A stretch of DNA of 64,000 bases from DATKLL01 sp035542475 (GCA_035542475.1 DATKLL010000134.1:4409-68408), one strand, 5' to 3'; shown: positions 45,254 through 54,957, numbered from the stretch's first letter. Translations and numbers: made by a program. Notes: generated by a model not told the origin, from the sequence alone.

Positions 45254-46003
45254 ATGGAAAGTTTAAAAGAAGATATAAGGGCTGAACTTCTTGCATTGAC
45301 TCAGTCTTTGAAATTGCAAATCAAATCGGATACTGGTTCGGGGAGGCAACCCTCGTATTTATTCGTAGAGGGAAAGGTTCCCATGAATAATGGTCCGGCT
45401 GTTCATCGGTCATTCGTAGATAATCGGACACAACCTCGAAAATCATTATCTCTAGAAGACGTGAGAAAAGAGCTCGGTGATTGTCACAGGTGTCCTCTGG
45501 GCCAGATTAGAACAAACCTCGTTTTTGGTGAGGGGAATCCCAAGGCAGAGATTGTATTTGTAGGAGAAGCGCCGGGAAGAGATGAAGATATCCAGGGGAG
45601 ACCATTTGTCGGACGCGCCGGTCAGCTTTTAACCAGGATCATTATAGCGATGGGATTAAAGAGGGAGGACGTCTATATCTGCAATATCCTGAAGTGTCGC
45701 CCTCCCGGAAATCGTAACCCCAGACCTGAGGAGATTATGACGTGTGAGCCTTTTTTGATAAAGCAGCTTCAGACGATTAATCCGAAGGTAATATGCGCCT
45801 TGGGTACGTTTGCAGCCCATACGCTGCTCAAAACGGATGTTCCCATAACTGTACTGCGGGGCAAGTTTCATACATATCATGGGATACAGTTGATGCCGAC
45901 ATACCATCCGGCCTTCCTTCTGCGGAATCCGGCATCAAAGAAGCAAGTGTGGGAAGATGTACAGAAGATAATGAAAATATTGTTACCGCCAGCGTCACAT
46001 TGA
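45254..46003 (+). CDS. family-4 uracil-DNA glycosylase (4Fe-4S)
   Basis: 249 residues. Removes uracil from DNA arising by cytosine deamination. The N-terminal 65 residues are a poorly conserved extension. The catalytic core starts with DCHRCPLGQIRTNLVFGEGNP near residue 76. Motif A is FVGEAPGRDEDIQGRPFVGRAGQLL near 102, CNILKCRPPGNRNPRPEEIMTC (about 143-164) supplies the remaining cluster Cys, and motif B is LMPTYHPAFLLRNP near 213. The four cluster cysteines are in place. It lies 38 bases after coaBC and may share its transcript. Confidence 0.94.
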   Translation: MESLKEDIRAELLALTQSLKLQIKSDTGSGRQPSYLFVEGKVPMNNGPAVHRSFVDNRTQPRKSLSLEDVRKELGDCHRCPLGQIRTNLVFGEGNPKAEIVFVGEAPGRDEDIQGRPFVGRAGQLLTRIIIAMGLKREDVYICNILKCRPPGNRNPRPEEIMTCEPFLIKQLQTINPKVICALGTFAAHTLLKTDVPITVLRGKFHTYHGIQLMPTYHPAFLLRNPASKKQVWEDVQKIMKILLPPASH

Positions 46004-46031
46004 TTTTTTTAACATATTAAGGGGCAAAAGC

Positions 46032-47351
46032 ATGATAAAAAATAAAATCAATATATCGATCATGATTATCGTACTGATTCCATTCATGCTGCTGTTAGGT
46101 CAAACATTTGCTGAGGAAAAAAAGCCCGTCTTTGATGAAATTACTGTAAGTGCTACCATTACGCCACCGATTGCTGAATATATTCTGCAAAACATCGACG
46201 CTTCGTCAAAAGCCGGTTCCGACGGTTTGATTATCCTCCTAGACACGCCGGGAGGGTTGGATCTGGCCATGAGAGATATCGCCAAGGGTATCCTGAATTC
46301 ATCTATTCCTGTTGTGGTGTATGTGTATCCTTCCGGAGCACGGGCTGCTTCAGCAGGAGTTATAATAACGATCTCTGCTCATATAGCCGCTATGGCCCCC
46401 GGTACAAATATTGGCGCAGCTCATCCGGTAGGGCTTGGCATCGGCAGTGTGGACAAAACCATGATGAAGAAGGTGGAAAATGATGCCGTTGCCTATGTTC
46501 GCGGTATTGCCTTAAAGAGGGGTCGCAATGCCGATTGGGTAGAAAAATCTGTCAGACAGAGCGAGTCTATTACAGCCGAAGAAGCCCTCAAACTTAAAGT
46601 TATTGATTTCCTTGCTCCAAACCTTAATAGTTTATTGGAACAGATGGACGGAAGGGAGGTATCTCTATTATCCGGGAAGAGAATAGTTAAAACAAAGGGA
46701 GCCATCATCAATGATAAAAAAATGGGGACACGGCAGCGAATACTTGCGGCCATCAGCGATCCGAATATTGCATATATTTTGTTCCTTGTCGGGCTTGCCG
46801 GTCTCTATTTTGAACTTGCCCATCCCGGCGTCATTCTACCCGGGATTATCGGCGGCATTTCGTTGATCCTTGCCTTCTTTGCTCTGCAGACCTTGCCGGT
46901 AAATTATGCGGGGGTCCTTCTCATCCTTTTTGGTGTTATTCTTTTTATTGCAGAAATAAAAGTCATGAGTCATGGGTTATTAACAGTGGGAGGCATCGTC
47001 TCACTTGTATTGGGTTCATTGTTGCTCTTTGAGTCTCCTGATCCGGCCCTCAGGGTATCGTGGAGTGTCATGATCCCCACATTGACTGTCATTTGCCTTT
47101 TTTTCGCGGGCGTCATTGCCCTCGTCCTGAAGGCGCAGATGAGAAAACGGCGTATGGGGAAGGAAGGCATGGTGGGTGAGGTAGGAAAGGCAGTTACGGA
47201 TGTTTATGAAACCGGCAAGGTATTCATAAAGGGAGAATATTGGAATGCGTCAAGTGACAAACCGGTGGAAAAGGGCAGGAGGGTGAGGATCGTACAAGTC
47301 GAAGGACTAATAATTAAAGTCGAAGAAATTGAAGATAAAAAGGGAGGGTGA
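46032..47351 (+). CDS. NfeD-family membrane serine protease
   Basis: 439 residues. A signal peptide (IIVLIPFMLLLGQTFA) leads into a ClpP-like protease domain with ILLDTPGGLDLAMRDIAKGI near residue 67 and the nucleophile Ser in GARAASAGVIITISAH near 102. Four hydrophobic segments follow (about 240-350), and the protein ends with a small OB-fold NfeD domain (MVGEVGKAVTDVYETGKVFIKGEYWNA near 380). Long NfeD proteins cleave membrane-associated substrates such as slipin C-termini. The next gene encodes a slipin and overlaps this stop, the classic stomatin-operon pairing. Confidence 0.94.
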   Translation: MIKNKINISIMIIVLIPFMLLLGQTFAEEKKPVFDEITVSATITPPIAEYILQNIDASSKAGSDGLIILLDTPGGLDLAMRDIAKGILNSSIPVVVYVYPSGARAASAGVIITISAHIAAMAPGTNIGAAHPVGLGIGSVDKTMMKKVENDAVAYVRGIALKRGRNADWVEKSVRQSESITAEEALKLKVIDFLAPNLNSLLEQMDGREVSLLSGKRIVKTKGAIINDKKMGTRQRILAAISDPNIAYILFLVGLAGLYFELAHPGVILPGIIGGISLILAFFALQTLPVNYAGVLLILFGVILFIAEIKVMSHGLLTVGGIVSLVLGSLLLFESPDPALRVSWSVMIPTLTVICLFFAGVIALVLKAQMRKRRMGKEGMVGEVGKAVTDVYETGKVFIKGEYWNASSDKPVEKGRRVRIVQVEGLIIKVEEIEDKKGG

Positions 47352-47353
47352 AT

Positions 47354-48112
47354 ATGTTTTCTATTCCATTGATCGTAACAATAGTCCTGGTAATTATGTT
47401 TCTGGCGGCGGCCATCAGAATACTCAAGGAGTATGAAAAGGGTGTGATCTTTCGCCTGGGTAGAGTAATTAATGCGAAGGGCCCGGGGCTAATCATCCTG
47501 ATACCGATTGTGGACCAAATGGTCAAGGTGGATATGCGCACCATTGCGATGAATGTCCCCCCACAGGACGTTATAACGCGTGACAATGTATCAATTAAGG
47601 TTAATGCCGTTCTTTATTTCCGGGTCATGGATGCCAATTCGGCTATAATTGAGGTGGAGAATTATCTATATGCGACTTCCCAGCTTGCGCAGACCACGCT
47701 CCGGAGTGTTTGTGGCCAGGTTGAGCTGGATGAAATTCTGGGGCAAAGGGAAAAGATTAATGTTAAGTTACAGGAAATTGTGGATCGAAGCACTGAGCCG
47801 TGGGGGATAAAAGTAACACTGGTGGAAGTAAAAGATATCGACTTGCCGGAAGAGATGAAACGTGCCATGGCAAAGCAAGCAGAGGCGGAAAGAGAACGAC
47901 GCGCCAAGGTCATTAATGCCGAGGGTGAATTCCAGGCCGCTCAGAAATTGATTGAAGCAGCCGCTCTTATGGAATCGCAGCCGATGTCCCTGCAGCTCAG
48001 ATATCTGCAAACATTGCATGCGATTGCTGCCGAGAATAATTCAACGACCCTTTTCCCGATCCCTATTGATATGATAAAACCATTTTTAGCGCTTGCAGAA
48101 AAGACAAAATAA
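47354..48112 (+). CDS. slipin (stomatin-like SPFH protein)
   Basis: About 252 residues. An N-terminal hydrophobic hairpin (IPLIVTIVLVIMFLAAAI) is followed by the SPFH domain (YEKGVIFRLGRVINAKGPGLIILIP near residue 28, VPPQDVITRDNVSIKVNAVLYF near 72) and a coiled C-terminal helix (EEMKRAMAKQAEAERERRAKVINAEGE near 170). It organises membrane microdomains and is a known substrate of NfeD proteases. The ATG at 47354 has AGGGAGG seven bases ahead; a GTG six bases earlier overlaps the NfeD stop and is the alternative. Confidence 0.95.
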   Translation: MFSIPLIVTIVLVIMFLAAAIRILKEYEKGVIFRLGRVINAKGPGLIILIPIVDQMVKVDMRTIAMNVPPQDVITRDNVSIKVNAVLYFRVMDANSAIIEVENYLYATSQLAQTTLRSVCGQVELDEILGQREKINVKLQEIVDRSTEPWGIKVTLVEVKDIDLPEEMKRAMAKQAEAERERRAKVINAEGEFQAAQKLIEAAALMESQPMSLQLRYLQTLHAIAAENNSTTLFPIPIDMIKPFLALAEKTK

Positions 48113-48136
48113 TTTTCATGGAAAGGTTCAGTATAT

Positions 48137-48466
48137 ATGGAAGCGAGAGAGAAAAGGCATATTTTAACAGGCGGTATGATTCTCATAACGCTCGGTGTTC
48201 TTATTATCCTAAGCACTACAAACATCTACGGGTTTGACAGGAGTTGGCCCATACTGCTGATTGTAATATCCGTCGGCACACTGATGCAGCGCGTCAAAGA
48301 TATCGGAGGGTGGTTTATCGGTGTGGCCGGGGTTATTTTCCTTTTAGTAAATAATTGGGGTTACAATCTCCACGTAATTGCCAGATATCTTCTCCCCCTC
48401 CTCCTTATCCTGATCGGTATTAATGCTATTATGAAACATTATAAGAAAAGAAAACAGTCGTCATGA
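48137..48466 (+). CDS. small LiaF/LiaI-like membrane protein
   Basis: 109 residues with three to four hydrophobic segments (GGMILITLGVLIILSTT, SWPILLIVISVGTLM, GGWFIGVAGVIFLLVNN, YLLPLLLILIGINAIM) and a basic C-terminal tail. This matches the transmembrane part of LiaF/DUF5668-type proteins, which respond to envelope stress in Firmicutes; the regulatory C-terminal domain is missing. It lies between slipin and a HAD phosphatase, overlapping the latter by four bases. Confidence 0.7.
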   Translation: MEAREKRHILTGGMILITLGVLIILSTTNIYGFDRSWPILLIVISVGTLMQRVKDIGGWFIGVAGVIFLLVNNWGYNLHVIARYLLPLLLILIGINAIMKHYKKRKQSS

Positions 48467-49131
48467 AGGCAGTTGCAAAAAGTTCCGGGATTCTGGTTCT
48501 GTGTGACTTTGACGGGACTGTGAGTACCGTAGACATGGGTAATGAAGTTCTGAACCGCTTTACCGGTGAGGGGTGGGAGGAGATCGACCGTGCCTATTGC
48601 GCTGGTGTAATCGGTTCCAGGGTTGCATACATGCAAGTGGCTCCCATTTTTAAGGGGACACAGTCCCAGATGCTGGAATTTGTCAGCAACAGTGGAGCAA
48701 TTGACCCTCATTTCCCGGCATTTTATAAATTTTGCAAAGATAAGCAAGTCGATCTCAAGATCGTATCAGATGGCCTTGACTTTTATATCAGTGCGATCTT
48801 GAAAAAACACAATCTTCAGGACATTGAATTCTTTTCCAATGTTGTAGTATTCCAAAATAGTGATATTATTTCCATAAAATTTCCCCGAATGAACGATCAA
48901 TGCAAGAAGTGCGGTACATGTAAAAATATTGTGCTTAAGCAGCTTCGGTCAGACTACAGCCGTGTCATTTATGTAGGTAATGGCTATTCGGATGTATGCC
49001 CCGCGGGAGACGCAGATCTCGTCTTCGCAAAAGATGTCCTGTATGAGAAGTGTCGGCAGAACGGCACTCCTTGTATGCATTACGATAATTTCAATGATAT
49101 TCTGGTTTCTTTACGGCAAACGATCATATGA
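48463..49131 (+). CDS. MtnX-like HAD-family phosphatase
   Basis: 222 residues of the HAD-IB class that includes phosphoserine phosphatase and the methionine-salvage enzyme MtnX. Motif I LVLCDFDGTVSTVDMGNEVL (Asp15 and Asp17) is clear, KIVSDGLDFYISAIL near 101 is motif II, and VIYVGNGYSDVCPAGDADLVFAK near 168 is motif III. A Cys pair in CKKCGTCK near 147 is unusual and might bind metal. No other methionine-salvage genes are nearby, so the substrate is open. It is coupled to the upstream membrane gene by an ATGA overlap. Confidence 0.85.
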   Translation: MKAVAKSSGILVLCDFDGTVSTVDMGNEVLNRFTGEGWEEIDRAYCAGVIGSRVAYMQVAPIFKGTQSQMLEFVSNSGAIDPHFPAFYKFCKDKQVDLKIVSDGLDFYISAILKKHNLQDIEFFSNVVVFQNSDIISIKFPRMNDQCKKCGTCKNIVLKQLRSDYSRVIYVGNGYSDVCPAGDADLVFAKDVLYEKCRQNGTPCMHYDNFNDILVSLRQTII

Positions 49132-49246
49132 AATTCTGAAAGAAACCGCTACAAGATTATTATTACGTATAACAGCAGACATTTGCTGTAATGTCAAAAT
49201 ATCTTTGTCAGAAACGGTCAGGTGCGGCAGATAAATAAAGATGCAT

Positions 49247-50614
49247 TTATTTTTTTCGCCTCACAAGCCGCTTTCGCACCACCTTTACCCGTTTGGGGCT
49301 GAGGCCCTGACGGTGCTGACATGTCGCACGAGGACACTTCAGAATTGCCTGTCCAGACTTATCCGTTGCTTCCACTAAAAACGGGTTTTTACAGCGCTTG
49401 CACTCGATGAGGTGGGGCTTACCCCAGCTTATAAAGTTACAGTCATTAGAGGGACAGGAATAATATATTTTACCGGCTGCCGTTGGTTGCTCCTTCAGCA
49501 CATTTTCCCTGCATATAGGGCAAGTAAGCGCCAAGTCTTTCTCGAATGCTGCGATCTTTTTTGCGATATCATCATCCTGCACACCTTCTTCTTCACCTGT
49601 TTCATCAATAAACCCCTGCTCTTCTTCATCTATGGCGGCAGGTGCTTCCTCACCTTGATCTCCCCCAGCAACCTGAGATACTACCTCTGACAATTGTTTT
49701 GTTAATGATGTTGATCCATCGGCCTCATCAACATCATGTCCTTCTGTGATAATCTTCGCCTGAATCTCGCAGTGAACTTCTTGGGCGTTTACATCCTGCA
49801 TGGAAGAATGTTCAATTACACTTTGGGACTCGACCGGGGACTTTTCATTTTCAACGTCCATATCGTGGGTAGTTTCGGGAGGCATCTCTTCCTCAGGAAG
49901 GATTTCACCAATCTTACCAGTTTTCAGGACAGTGCCTCCTGCAAGGATCTTTTGAGTTTCCCGGAAAGAGGACGAAACAGATGGTTCCTCCCGATTCCTG
50001 GAACGACTGTACAATTCCGCCAATATCTGTTCACGGCTTAACGGACTTTTTTGCTGATCGTCGGAAGAGACCTGCGAAATTTTGACGCTCTTTGCAGGAG
50101 ATACCTGTGGGGATTTCTGTCTCGAAACCGGAACCCCGTGATGATTCAAAGTCTGGTCGAATCGAGAAATTGCCGCTCCTATATCGGTGCGACCAGATAC
50201 AGCCTCTTCAATTGTCTGTCCAATGTAAGCAAGAAAATTGATTCCCGGCATTTTGGGAAAGATACGGTCTAACAGGCGGGCCATTATAACGGAGGATTGC
50301 TGCGTAAAAAATCTGCCCTCTGAGTCAATTTCAGCGTATCCTCGCTGAATCATATCGTCCAGCCAGGTTTTTAAGTAATCATCTGGTTGAATGCCGATAT
50401 CGGCAGCTTCCTGGAGAAATGTGTCGCGGGTATATCGTTCGATGTCATCTGAATGAGAATTCTCGATCTCAATTTCACGTCCACCAAGGAGTACAAAACA
50501 TCCTATGGTTGCGATATTCAATGGAAGTCCTCCAATTCCCTTTTTTGTTCCTATCAGGCGTTCGAAATGCCCGCCAAGGATTTCGTCAAACTGAGACCTT
50601 AACGAGTCTTTCAT
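49247..50614 (-). CDS. unknown protein with C-terminal zinc ribbons
   Basis: About 455 residues, function not recognised. The N-terminal 160 residues look folded (QFDEILGGHFERLIGTKKGIGG and KTWLDDMIQRGYAEIDSEGRFFT, the latter winged-helix-like). A long acidic, low-complexity middle follows (about 165-365). The C-terminal 85 residues hold Cys pairs (CPICRENV, SCPSNDCNF, ECKRCKNPF, KCPRATCQHRQG) like the zinc ribbons at the end of topoisomerase I, and the protein ends strongly basic (VRKRLVRRKK), suggesting nucleic-acid binding. I chose the ATG at 50614, with GAGGT five bases ahead. It diverges from the acidic FGE-fold gene at 50933, which shares a Glu/Asp-rich style. Confidence 0.75.
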   Translation of the reverse strand: MKDSLRSQFDEILGGHFERLIGTKKGIGGLPLNIATIGCFVLLGGREIEIENSHSDDIERYTRDTFLQEAADIGIQPDDYLKTWLDDMIQRGYAEIDSEGRFFTQQSSVIMARLLDRIFPKMPGINFLAYIGQTIEEAVSGRTDIGAAISRFDQTLNHHGVPVSRQKSPQVSPAKSVKISQVSSDDQQKSPLSREQILAELYSRSRNREEPSVSSSFRETQKILAGGTVLKTGKIGEILPEEEMPPETTHDMDVENEKSPVESQSVIEHSSMQDVNAQEVHCEIQAKIITEGHDVDEADGSTSLTKQLSEVVSQVAGGDQGEEAPAAIDEEEQGFIDETGEEEGVQDDDIAKKIAAFEKDLALTCPICRENVLKEQPTAAGKIYYSCPSNDCNFISWGKPHLIECKRCKNPFLVEATDKSGQAILKCPRATCQHRQGLSPKRVKVVRKRLVRRKK

Positions 50615-50932
50615 ATGATACCTCATTATCAGTCGTTAAACATATGTATTATAAGAGCTTTATAATACTCGTTGTTTATATCGACAACTTTAAAGAAAAA
50701 CAAAAATATTTTTATAATTTTTACGACTCAGGCCGATTTTCCATTTCATTAGTACTGCTTTGGATTAAAGAAAATGCTGTAGTGATCGATATATATTTAA
50801 TCAAGTATAGCATTTCATGTCCATGTGCAGAGCACTGATATTTCGTGCAGCAAAAAATATAAATATCTTCGTGTTGGATGGAATGACAGCGCACCATTAT
50901 AACATGATGCAACAGGGGAACAGGAGATTTCT
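50615..50932. other. AT-rich divergent intergenic region
   Basis: 318 bases between the zinc-ribbon gene (minus) and the FGE-fold gene (plus). It presumably carries both promoters. I see no RNA gene, terminator or small gene with a ribosome site. Confidence 0.5.
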
Positions 50933-53122
50933 GTGGCTGCAATAATAAAACTCATAGACATTGATGAAGCCATAACTAACCTTCGCTATAAGAACAAGGA
51001 TACCCTCAAGTACAAGCTTATCCACACAATAAGGCAGTATTATACAGATGAAGACTCGGCTGCGTCTCTTCAGCGCATCGACACGGAAGAGTTGGTCAAG
51101 GCACTTTGGTGCATAGGCGATGATCCGGAGTTAGTCAGGAGTAAGAAAAAAAACCTGAGCAGTGTCAAGTCAGGTATAAATGCCGACTTGAAGAGTCTTT
51201 ATCAGGAAGGCAAAAATCCTCAGGGGGTAATTATCGGGCAGAATAATGTCTTTGATATGTCCGACGAGGCCAAAGACAAGGCACTTGGAACAATAGCCGA
51301 TGTTCTTCGAGAAAAAGGAACTGATACGATAGCTAAAATAGCTGAGGTATTGAAGGCAGTAAACGACATATTGTCTGATTCGGGTTCTTCTTTGAATATA
51401 CAGGGCGGTTCGGAAACAATCAACCGCATGAAGGACCTTATTCTTGACCTATCACGTAAGATCGGATTTTCAATACCGGATGATTCCGGTCCGGAAGATA
51501 TTTCCAAAGTTGCTGCTGAAAGGACACCGGAACAGCAATTATTAGAAGAGATTGATGCAATCGGCGAAATAGATATCGCGGACGAGATCGTAGACGAAGT
51601 AGTCACTGATGTATCCGAAGAGATGACAGATGAGATCATTGACGAGAAGGAGGCTGATCTCTCCCGAGAGATGATAGAAGAGACTGTTGATGAGGCAACG
51701 GCTGAGATTTCCGTAAAGGTGATTGATGAGATTGCGGAGGAGGCATTAATAGAGGAGATTGATCAGGGCATTGAAGACAAGATTATAGAGGAGATAGTTG
51801 ACCATGTTGAGAAAGACAGTGCGGAGAAAGCAATAGAGGCAGCAGCAGAAGATGGATTAATAGAGGAAACCGGCCAACGTGCGGAAGAAACAGAAGGAGA
51901 AAGTGTACTTGGAGACTCAGGGGAAGACACAGTTGAGGAAATTCAGGACTATGAGCAGGAAAGTGAAACAACAGGTGAAGCGGACTCTTTAGAAATACTC
52001 GATGAAGGAGATGCCATCGATGAAGCTATAGAGGCAGTATCGGATGAAGTACCTGTGGAGGAAACTCTTGTTGAAGATGATTTGGATGAGATACAGGCTG
52101 ATTCCGATGTTGAAGAAGTTGAAGGTGAGGAGGCACTTGAAGAAGAGGGTGAGCTTGTAAGTGAAGTTATAGAAGAAGACCTTCGGGAGAAGGCTGAAAT
52201 TTTGGCTAAACTTGCAGAAGCTGCAAAAATTCTTGAGAAGCTGGGACCGGATCTCAGCGAAAGTATCTATTCCGAAGAAGAGATCAAAGAAAAGGCAAAG
52301 CTCTTATCTGAAGAATTTGACCGTGATCTCAGTGTTAGGGAAAGGTTTTATAACCAGCATATTTTGATAAAAGGTGGAGACTATACTATAGGGAGCAAAA
52401 CTACAGTAAAAAATGAGCTTCCCGAGCGAAAAGTTCGTTTTCAGGATTTTTATATAGGGAAATTCCCTGTCACGAATGCCCTGTTTGAGGTCTTTGTGGA
52501 CAGGACCGGCTACAGGACAACGGCGGAGAGACAAGGATACGGCTTCGTATATACACCCCGCGCACAGAGAAGAAAAAATATAATAACAGGAGCCGAAGAG
52601 TTTATCTGGAACAAGCATCTGCAATATAAAAAGGTGCAGGGGGCATTCTGGTATCAGCCAAACGGTCCGAACAGCTCGCTTTATAATAAACGCAGACATC
52701 CGGTAGTACAGATCAGCCTGGAGGATGCTCGCGCCTTTGCGGCCTGGACCGGCAAGAGAATTCCAACGGAAAAAGAATGGGAAGCAGCTGCACGAAACTT
52801 TCGCGGGTATGTGTATCCATGGGGTAATCAATGGAAGGATAATGCATGCAACATTGAGAAAAGTTATTTTGGGGACACAACCCCTGTAGACAAATATCTC
52901 GAATTCACCGGAGAATCCGGAGTGGCCGACACCCTCGGCAATGTGCTGGAATGGACGCTCGATATCTGGGAAAGTCCTGAATCAGGAGAAAAGAATACGG
53001 ACATATATGTTGTTAAAGGCGGCAGTTGGATTTCAAACAACCTTGTATGCCTGTCGAGTCGCTATCCAATGGACAGAAACACCTCATCAAACGTCCTCGG
53101 CTTCAGATGCGTCGCGATTTGA
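50933..53122 (+). CDS. large acidic protein with C-terminal FGE-sulfatase (SUMF1/PvdO-like) domain
   Basis: 729 residues from a GTG start. Residues 1-190 are helical and unrecognised (IKLIDIDEAITNLRYKNKDTLKYKL; GVIIGQNNVFDMSDEAKDKAL). Residues 200-460 are extremely rich in Glu, Asp, Ile and Val with loose EEI(V/I)DE-type repeats. Residues 470-729 form an FGE-like fold: LIKGGDYTIGSKTTVKNELPERKVRFQDFYIGKFPVTN, VQISLEDARAFAAWTGKRIPTEKEWEAAAR, YPWGNQWKDNACN, GNVLEWTLDIWE and KGGSWISNNLVCLSSRYPMDR near the end. Of the two Cys needed by true formylglycine-generating enzyme, only one appears to be kept. It could be a modifying enzyme or a binding domain; partners are unknown. Confidence 0.8.
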   Translation: MAAIIKLIDIDEAITNLRYKNKDTLKYKLIHTIRQYYTDEDSAASLQRIDTEELVKALWCIGDDPELVRSKKKNLSSVKSGINADLKSLYQEGKNPQGVIIGQNNVFDMSDEAKDKALGTIADVLREKGTDTIAKIAEVLKAVNDILSDSGSSLNIQGGSETINRMKDLILDLSRKIGFSIPDDSGPEDISKVAAERTPEQQLLEEIDAIGEIDIADEIVDEVVTDVSEEMTDEIIDEKEADLSREMIEETVDEATAEISVKVIDEIAEEALIEEIDQGIEDKIIEEIVDHVEKDSAEKAIEAAAEDGLIEETGQRAEETEGESVLGDSGEDTVEEIQDYEQESETTGEADSLEILDEGDAIDEAIEAVSDEVPVEETLVEDDLDEIQADSDVEEVEGEEALEEEGELVSEVIEEDLREKAEILAKLAEAAKILEKLGPDLSESIYSEEEIKEKAKLLSEEFDRDLSVRERFYNQHILIKGGDYTIGSKTTVKNELPERKVRFQDFYIGKFPVTNALFEVFVDRTGYRTTAERQGYGFVYTPRAQRRKNIITGAEEFIWNKHLQYKKVQGAFWYQPNGPNSSLYNKRRHPVVQISLEDARAFAAWTGKRIPTEKEWEAAARNFRGYVYPWGNQWKDNACNIEKSYFGDTTPVDKYLEFTGESGVADTLGNVLEWTLDIWESPESGEKNTDIYVVKGGSWISNNLVCLSSRYPMDRNTSSNVLGFRCVAI

Positions 53123-53145
53123 TTTTAATGTACATACCCCTGCCT

Positions 53146-54942
53146 TTAATCTGAGTCAGTCTTCAGCACGGCCAGGAAAGCGCTTTGCGGGATGCTGACC
53201 GATCCGATCATCTTCATCCTCTTCTTCCCCTTTTTCTGTTTTTCCAAGAGTTTCCGTTTCCTTGTAATATCACCGCCGTAACATTTCGCCGTTACATCCT
53301 TGCGAAAGGCTGAAACCGTTGTCCTTGCTATAATTTCTGCGCCTATTACCGCCTGGATGGCGATTCTGAACATTTGTCTGGGAATTTCCTCCCGCAGTCT
53401 CTCGCAAGCCTGAAGGCCTCTGGCGCGGGCACGATCACGGTGGACGATCTGCGAGAGGGCATCGACCTTCTCTCCGTTGACTAGGATATCCAGCAATACG
53501 AGATTGCCTTCCCTGTAGTCGATAACGTCATAGTCGAAAGAACCGTATCCCTGCGTGATGGACTTGAAACGGTCATAAAAATCGTAAATGACCTCGGCAA
53601 GCGGCATCTCGTAGATCAGCTCTATCCTGCCGGGGCTCGAGTAGTTCATATTTGAGTTTACACCCCGCTTTTCCTTGCAGAGTTTCATCACTGCGCCGAA
53701 GTACCTTTCCGGCATAAACATGTTGGCGCGGATGTAGGGCTCTTCAGAGCTCGCAACGGAAGCTGGAGCAGGGTAGTTGGAAGGATTATCCACGTAAAGC
53801 ATTGTACCATCTTTCAAAATAAACCTGTAGCGGACGCTGGGGACCGATAGAATAATGGACAAGCCGTATTCACGCTCAAGCCTTTCCTGGACGATTTCAA
53901 GGTGCAGAAGTCCCAGAAAGCCGCACCTAAAGCCTTGTCCAAGAGCTACGGACGAATCTTTTTGGTATATAAAGGAAGCATCGTTGAGCTTGTATTTATC
54001 GAGGGATGCGACCAGATCTTCATAATCGTCGGATGTGACGGGATAGATAGATGCAAAAACGACGGGCTTGACATCCTTGAAACCGGGAAGCTGTTTTTCG
54101 CATGGCCTGTCATTCAGTGTGATTGTATCTCCGATATGGACGTCCGACACGGTCTTCACCCCGGCGATGATGTAGCCGACCTCACCGGATGAGAGCTTGT
54201 CGCGCTTCTCACGGGAAAGGAGAAAGCGTCCGACCTCTTCAACTTTGTAATGGGCATTATTGTACATAAAGCGGATGATATCGCCGTTTTTGACTGTTCC
54301 ATCGAAGATGCGACAGTGTATGACTGTGCCGCGAAAGAGATCATACTTGGCGTCAAAAATCAGCGCGGAAAGCGGCGCCTGTGGATCGCCGGCAGGAGGA
54401 GGAATCTTCTCCACTATAGCTTCTAGAATATCCTCGACTCCCGTCCCTTCTTTGGCGGAGCATTTCAAATGGGTTTCAGGATCAAGCCCCAACTCTTTAT
54501 CAATCTGTTCCAAAACCTGGTCTATGTTTGCAGAGGGTAGGTCTATTTTATTGATAATGGGGATAATAGAGAGGTCATGTTCCATAGCAAGGTAGAGGTT
54601 GGCAACAGTCTGGGCCTGCACACCCTGGGCAGCGTCAATGAGAAGAAGAACACCCTCGCAGGAGGCCAGGGAACGGGAGACTTCATAAGAAAAGTCAACA
54701 TGACCCGGCGTATCTATGAGATTAAGGCTGTATACTCTTCCGTCTCTCGCCCGGTAAGGCAGGGAAATGGCCTGGCTCTTTATTGTTATTCCCCGCTCTC
54801 TTTCAATATCCATCGTATCCAGTATCTGGTTTTTGAAGGTACGTTCATCAGACACACCGGTATACTGGATAAGCCGGTCGGCAAGGGTCGATTTGCCGTG
54901 GTCAATATGGGCGATAATGCTGAAATTACGAATGCGGTTCAT
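53146..54942 (-). CDS. lepA: elongation factor 4 (LepA)
   Basis: 598 residues. A ribosome-bound GTPase that back-translocates or remodels ribosomes. G1 is IAHIDHGKSTLADRL near residue 10, the G3 region LIDTPGHVDFSYEVSRSLAS near 75, G4 PIINKIDLP near 130, and the LepA-specific C-terminal domain includes GFLGLLHLEIVQERLEREYG near 345 and CYGGDITRKRKLLEKQKKGKKRMK near 556. Length is normal. A terminator separates it from adk upstream, and it converges with the FGE-fold gene. Confidence 0.98.
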   Translation of the reverse strand: MNRIRNFSIIAHIDHGKSTLADRLIQYTGVSDERTFKNQILDTMDIERERGITIKSQAISLPYRARDGRVYSLNLIDTPGHVDFSYEVSRSLASCEGVLLLIDAAQGVQAQTVANLYLAMEHDLSIIPIINKIDLPSANIDQVLEQIDKELGLDPETHLKCSAKEGTGVEDILEAIVEKIPPPAGDPQAPLSALIFDAKYDLFRGTVIHCRIFDGTVKNGDIIRFMYNNAHYKVEEVGRFLLSREKRDKLSSGEVGYIIAGVKTVSDVHIGDTITLNDRPCEKQLPGFKDVKPVVFASIYPVTSDDYEDLVASLDKYKLNDASFIYQKDSSVALGQGFRCGFLGLLHLEIVQERLEREYGLSIILSVPSVRYRFILKDGTMLYVDNPSNYPAPASVASSEEPYIRANMFMPERYFGAVMKLCKEKRGVNSNMNYSSPGRIELIYEMPLAEVIYDFYDRFKSITQGYGSFDYDVIDYREGNLVLLDILVNGEKVDALSQIVHRDRARARGLQACERLREEIPRQMFRIAIQAVIGAEIIARTTVSAFRKDVTAKCYGGDITRKRKLLEKQKKGKKRMKMIGSVSIPQSAFLAVLKTDSD

Positions 54943-54957
54943 AAAATTAAAGTCAAA

